Of a stretch of DNA of 36,406 nucleotides, positions 33,724 to 36,406 are shown one piece after another; position 1 is the first letter of the stretch; the number at the start of each line of letters is the position of its first letter. Source of the DNA: Paenibacillus sp. A3 (lineage in GTDB: Bacteria; Bacillota; Bacilli; Paenibacillales; NBRC-103111). A program made the position numbers and the translations under genes. Location of the stretch: the NCBI RefSeq assembly GCF_001399685.1, contig NZ_JTHN01000076.1, forward strand, positions 1 through 36,406, read 5' to 3'. The notes under the pieces were generated by a model that did not search any database, was not told where the DNA came from, and was given only the letters and a program-made list of their open reading frames with translations.

Positions 33724-35241
33724 ATGGATAAGCCGCTGATTTATTTGTTCATCATTTTGATTTCGATCACGGTCTGCTCTTGTCGAGCTGTGCAGCCATC
33801 AGTTGCGGATGAGAAACCCGTGGAAAAATATGCATCTAATCAAGATCAGTCCGCGGAACAAAAGGAAGCTTTACCAAAGAGCGATGCAAAGCCGAAAGCG
33901 GTTGAATCTGAACCATCGCAACAGACAACAAGCGCTGCTGGAGAGGCCGTGAAACCGCAACAGGCACAGCAAGCATATGGGCCTGAGCAAGCGGCTTTAC
34001 CGGATAACCAAGCCCAAGAGCCGCCGAAGCCTTTCAGAGAAGGCAAGCAGAGTACTCAAGAAACGGACATAGGGTTTACTTCCGAGCCGCCTTTGCTTTT
34101 ACATAATGCGAATATTTCGTTTAAACAAATCGAGGATGATTATTTACGCGAGGGTAACCAGGAAAATACTTTGAAGTATGGAGAAGCCATATATCGTCAA
34201 GGTAATATAGACGATGCTGTCATTTATTTAGCTGCAAGCGACACCAAGGGAACGCTGGGCAAAGATATAGCGGCGATCAAGGAAGAGGCCGTCCGCGGCT
34301 ATTCCTCCTTGCAGCCCGTAAAATTGGGTGATGGACACATGCCGTCGCTCTCTCACGATGGAAGATATATAACTTATTTGACGAGCGATACGTATAACGG
34401 CGAGCTAGTCATTTACGATACTAAACAGGGTTCCCGGGAGACAGTCGGAGAAGGCGGCTATTCGAAGGATGCTCCGCCCGTCTGGAGCTGGGATAACAGG
34501 TTCGTTGCTTTTGGCGAGTTCAAGTCTTTGCATATTTACAATATGGAAAGACGCAGTTTAACTACAGAGCCGTTAGACGGACGCATTAAGGAGCTCGTCT
34601 GGTCGAAAGACCACGACCGAATCGCTTACAGTACGGCGGAGGGGCGAAAAATCCGGGTTTATCAACTCAGTACCCGCCAGCACAAGGTTATTGCCGAAGG
34701 CAGCGACCTTAACCTTATAGGGTTTAGCGAGGATTCAAAAGCATTGCGTATTATGAAGAAAGATCGTGTATATGACGTCACGCTGAGTGATTTGAAAGAA
34801 AAGGACATTTATACGCATCCGTCTTCCGTAGAGAATCCGGTTTGGTCAGTAGACGGAGAAAAGGGTGTCGGGCAGCTGCATGGTGTACGCGTGAGAGCGA
34901 ACCAATTTCATGAGGCCAGGAACAATCCTGTGTTTTTTCAAGGAACCGAATTCAAACCTCTGCTGAGTTTTTCTTATTCCAAGGTTTCCGCTCTTCGGCT
35001 GAATCGAAGCGGGTCGGTTATGGCTTTCATCCAGCAAGAGTCAACCGCCCAAACCTCCGAACACGGAATGCTGTGGGTGGCAAGTACGGATGGCAGCAAA
35101 CGCAATCCCGTTGATTATGGAACGATCATAACGACCCCGCAAGCATTTTCGGATGACGGTACTGTATTCGTTTATTCCAAAACTAGATACAAGTCGGTCC
35201 AAAAATCGGATCACGAGCTGTATATGCTTAAAATCAAATAA
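33724..35241 (+). CDS. Lipoprotein with TPR-like and beta-propeller-like repeats
   Basis: 505 residues from the ATG at 33724, with GGGGGAG about 8 nt upstream; an ATG at 33706 directly abutting the previous stop is less likely. Signal peptide with lipobox VCSC (Cys20 or so) and a Glu/Gln/Lys-rich disordered linker to about residue 120. Next comes NTLKYGEAIYRQGNIDDAVI (TPR-like), then repeated blades such as DGRYITYLTSDTYNGELVIY, NRFVAFGEFKSLHIYNMERR and GSKRNPVDYGTIITTPQAFS. It is a tandem paralogue of the preceding gene and probably co-transcribed. Surface anchoring and a binding or scaffolding role are inferred from layout only. Confidence 0.75.
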   Translation: MDKPLIYLFIILISITVCSCRAVQPSVADEKPVEKYASNQDQSAEQKEALPKSDAKPKAVESEPSQQTTSAAGEAVKPQQAQQAYGPEQAALPDNQAQEPPKPFREGKQSTQETDIGFTSEPPLLLHNANISFKQIEDDYLREGNQENTLKYGEAIYRQGNIDDAVIYLAASDTKGTLGKDIAAIKEEAVRGYSSLQPVKLGDGHMPSLSHDGRYITYLTSDTYNGELVIYDTKQGSRETVGEGGYSKDAPPVWSWDNRFVAFGEFKSLHIYNMERRSLTTEPLDGRIKELVWSKDHDRIAYSTAEGRKIRVYQLSTRQHKVIAEGSDLNLIGFSEDSKALRIMKKDRVYDVTLSDLKEKDIYTHPSSVENPVWSVDGEKGVGQLHGVRVRANQFHEARNNPVFFQGTEFKPLLSFSYSKVSALRLNRSGSVMAFIQQESTAQTSEHGMLWVASTDGSKRNPVDYGTIITTPQAFSDDGTVFVYSKTRYKSVQKSDHELYMLKIK

Positions 35242-35320
35242 TCCTCAATATCAGCGAAATGAAGCCTTAGGCGGCAGCGAGCTGGCTGGAAGGAGCCCCG
35301 TCCCTATTGTCGAATTTGAA

Positions 35321-35358
35321 AAGACAGACTGCAAAGAATGACCTTGGCAGTCTGTCTT
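35321..35358. terminator. Stem-loop between convergent genes
   Basis: AAGACAGACTGC (35321-35332) pairs perfectly with GCAGTCTGTCTT (35347-35358). It sits 7 bp from the end of the minus-strand gene and 80 bp after the lipoprotein stop, and can serve both. Confidence 0.75.
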
Positions 35359-35364
35359 CCTCAT

Positions 35365-36406
35365 TTATTTGGAAGCGGGCAGCTCGATTTTGGTTTCCAA
35401 TCCCTTGATGTACTGATCTTCCTTTACATTCTCCGTGAAATCATCCTTGATGACGAATGGCTTCAAAATCAAGTATTTGGTCGTCCCTGACGTTGAGGCG
35501 TATCGTCTGTCATAGTTCAGCCGGTTTCCTTCATACGCCCCGTCCCCGTGTAGTTCAGGCAGTTTGCGGCCTTGATCGTCGAAAGCGGCTATACCGACAC
35601 GCCGTAATTTTTTGTATTCGTCCTCCTGTTCCAACGACTGCACGTTGTTCAATGCAATCGAATAGTTAACGCGTGTCGTCAACGGTGTCACCTGCAAGTC
35701 GGTGACGGAGAAAGTAAACTCGTTCTTGGTTACAACCGCATTCGGATGAACATTGATTATGTTGTCCGTGGTTTTACGGAAGGGGACATCCAGTTTAAAT
35801 TCATGGTCGATTCCCTCCAGGATAATCGTGACCTCGGCGTTGAAAGAATCGGGAACGGTCCCGCCGCCGGACGTATCCAGCACCTCTTCGAAGATCAGCA
35901 TGTCCGGATGTGCTTCTCCCGCACCCATGTAGCCTCCGCCCTTCAGAATGGAACCCGGATCGCCCTGCCGTTTTCCGTTTACTGTGAAAAATACATTTTG
36001 AATTGCGTTGCTGAGTTTTACCAACTTTTTTCCGTTATCATATTTTCCATTTTTCAAATTGGGAGCCGTCACATGAACCAGAAAAGCGGCCCGGCTGCCG
36101 TCGAAAACCGTCTCGCTCACCTCAAGCTTAACGTCCTCATAGGAAACGTTTCGGTTTACAGTGGCAGCAAGCCCGAGATCGCCGGCATTTCGGAGTCCGA
36201 TGTCCCCTTGGATAGAGCTGAAAATACTTCCTATCAAAGGAATACTTTTGATGGAGTCCGCCATAACCGGGGACACAAAGCCGGAAGCGAAGAACGCTGC
36301 TCCGAGGATGACTGCTGCTGCAGTGGCGGTTGTTGTCCGGCGCAACCGTGTCCGTGTTGGTTTGCTTAAGCGCTGGGCAGGCCGCTCAGGGAGTGCAGCG
36401 TAAGTG
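35365..36406 (-). CDS. DUF4179-like membrane protein, N-terminus beyond window
   Basis: The minus-strand frame is open from the stop at 35365 to the window edge, so the first residues are missing. The visible part starts TYAALPERPAQRLSKP, followed by one transmembrane helix (AAAVILGAAFFASGFVSPVM). The conserved segment DSIKSIPLIGSIFSSIQGDI comes next, then GLRNAGDLGLAATVNRNVSY and a long extracytoplasmic beta-rich domain. This layout is typical of DUF4179 proteins, which often are the anti-sigma partners of ECF sigma factors, with a cytoplasmic N-terminal part. A sigma factor gene would be expected just outside the window; I cannot see it. Confidence 0.75.
   Translation of the reverse strand, partial: TYAALPERPAQRLSKPTRTRLRRTTTATAAAVILGAAFFASGFVSPVMADSIKSIPLIGSIFSSIQGDIGLRNAGDLGLAATVNRNVSYEDVKLEVSETVFDGSRAAFLVHVTAPNLKNGKYDNGKKLVKLSNAIQNVFFTVNGKRQGDPGSILKGGGYMGAGEAHPDMLIFEEVLDTSGGGTVPDSFNAEVTIILEGIDHEFKLDVPFRKTTDNIINVHPNAVVTKNEFTFSVTDLQVTPLTTRVNYSIALNNVQSLEQEDEYKKLRRVGIAAFDDQGRKLPELHGDGAYEGNRLNYDRRYASTSGTTKYLILKPFVIKDDFTENVKEDQYIKGLETKIELPASK

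Overview
The window looks like chromosome from a GC-rich, endospore-forming Firmicute of the Paenibacillus type. The support is two alpha/beta-type small acid-soluble spore proteins with sigma-G-like promoters, a Spo0E-like phosphatase, a tryptophan T-box in front of trpS, many strong GGAGG ribosome binding sites with TTG or GTG starts, and a yheI/yheH-like ABC exporter pair. The genus is inferred from gene content, not from a marker gene.

Layout. Bases 1-16350 are ordinary GC-rich backbone. They hold the 5' part of a chemoreceptor, small conserved genes, a GNAT acetyltransferase, a Spo0E-like protein and an XRE regulator that share a repeated operator-like site, an SASP, a CapA-family lipoprotein, an aldose 1-epimerase, a YcgQ/YcgR-like membrane pair with a histidine-rich loop, T-box-trpS, a second SASP, a YdjM-family membrane hydrolase and the exporter pair. 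The second exporter gene carries a one-base frameshift.

Bases about 16380-21980 form a low-GC accessory island full of broken genes. It contains a tniQ-like gene split by an in-frame stop beside three helically phased direct repeats, an internally deleted IS630 element plus an inverted second IS end, another array of three 20-bp repeats, a chloramphenicol-phosphotransferase-like kinase, a DinB-family protein, and remnants of an ABC ATPase, a Nudix hydrolase, a transposase and sigma-K.

Bases 22035-31788 hold a coherent catabolic cluster on the + strand: AraC regulator, sugar-binding lipoprotein, two sugar permeases, glycerol kinase, a GH31 glycosidase without a signal peptide, and glycerol-3-phosphate dehydrogenase. 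The simplest reading is import of a glycosyl-glycerol, cytoplasmic hydrolysis to sugar plus glycerol, and conversion of the glycerol to dihydroxyacetone phosphate. This is the most interesting functional proposal here, but the substrate is inferred from context only.

Bases 32169-35241 encode two tandem paralogous lipoproteins with beta-propeller-like repeats, the first one frameshifted. The window ends inside a DUF4179-like membrane protein gene on the minus strand whose start lies beyond base 36406.
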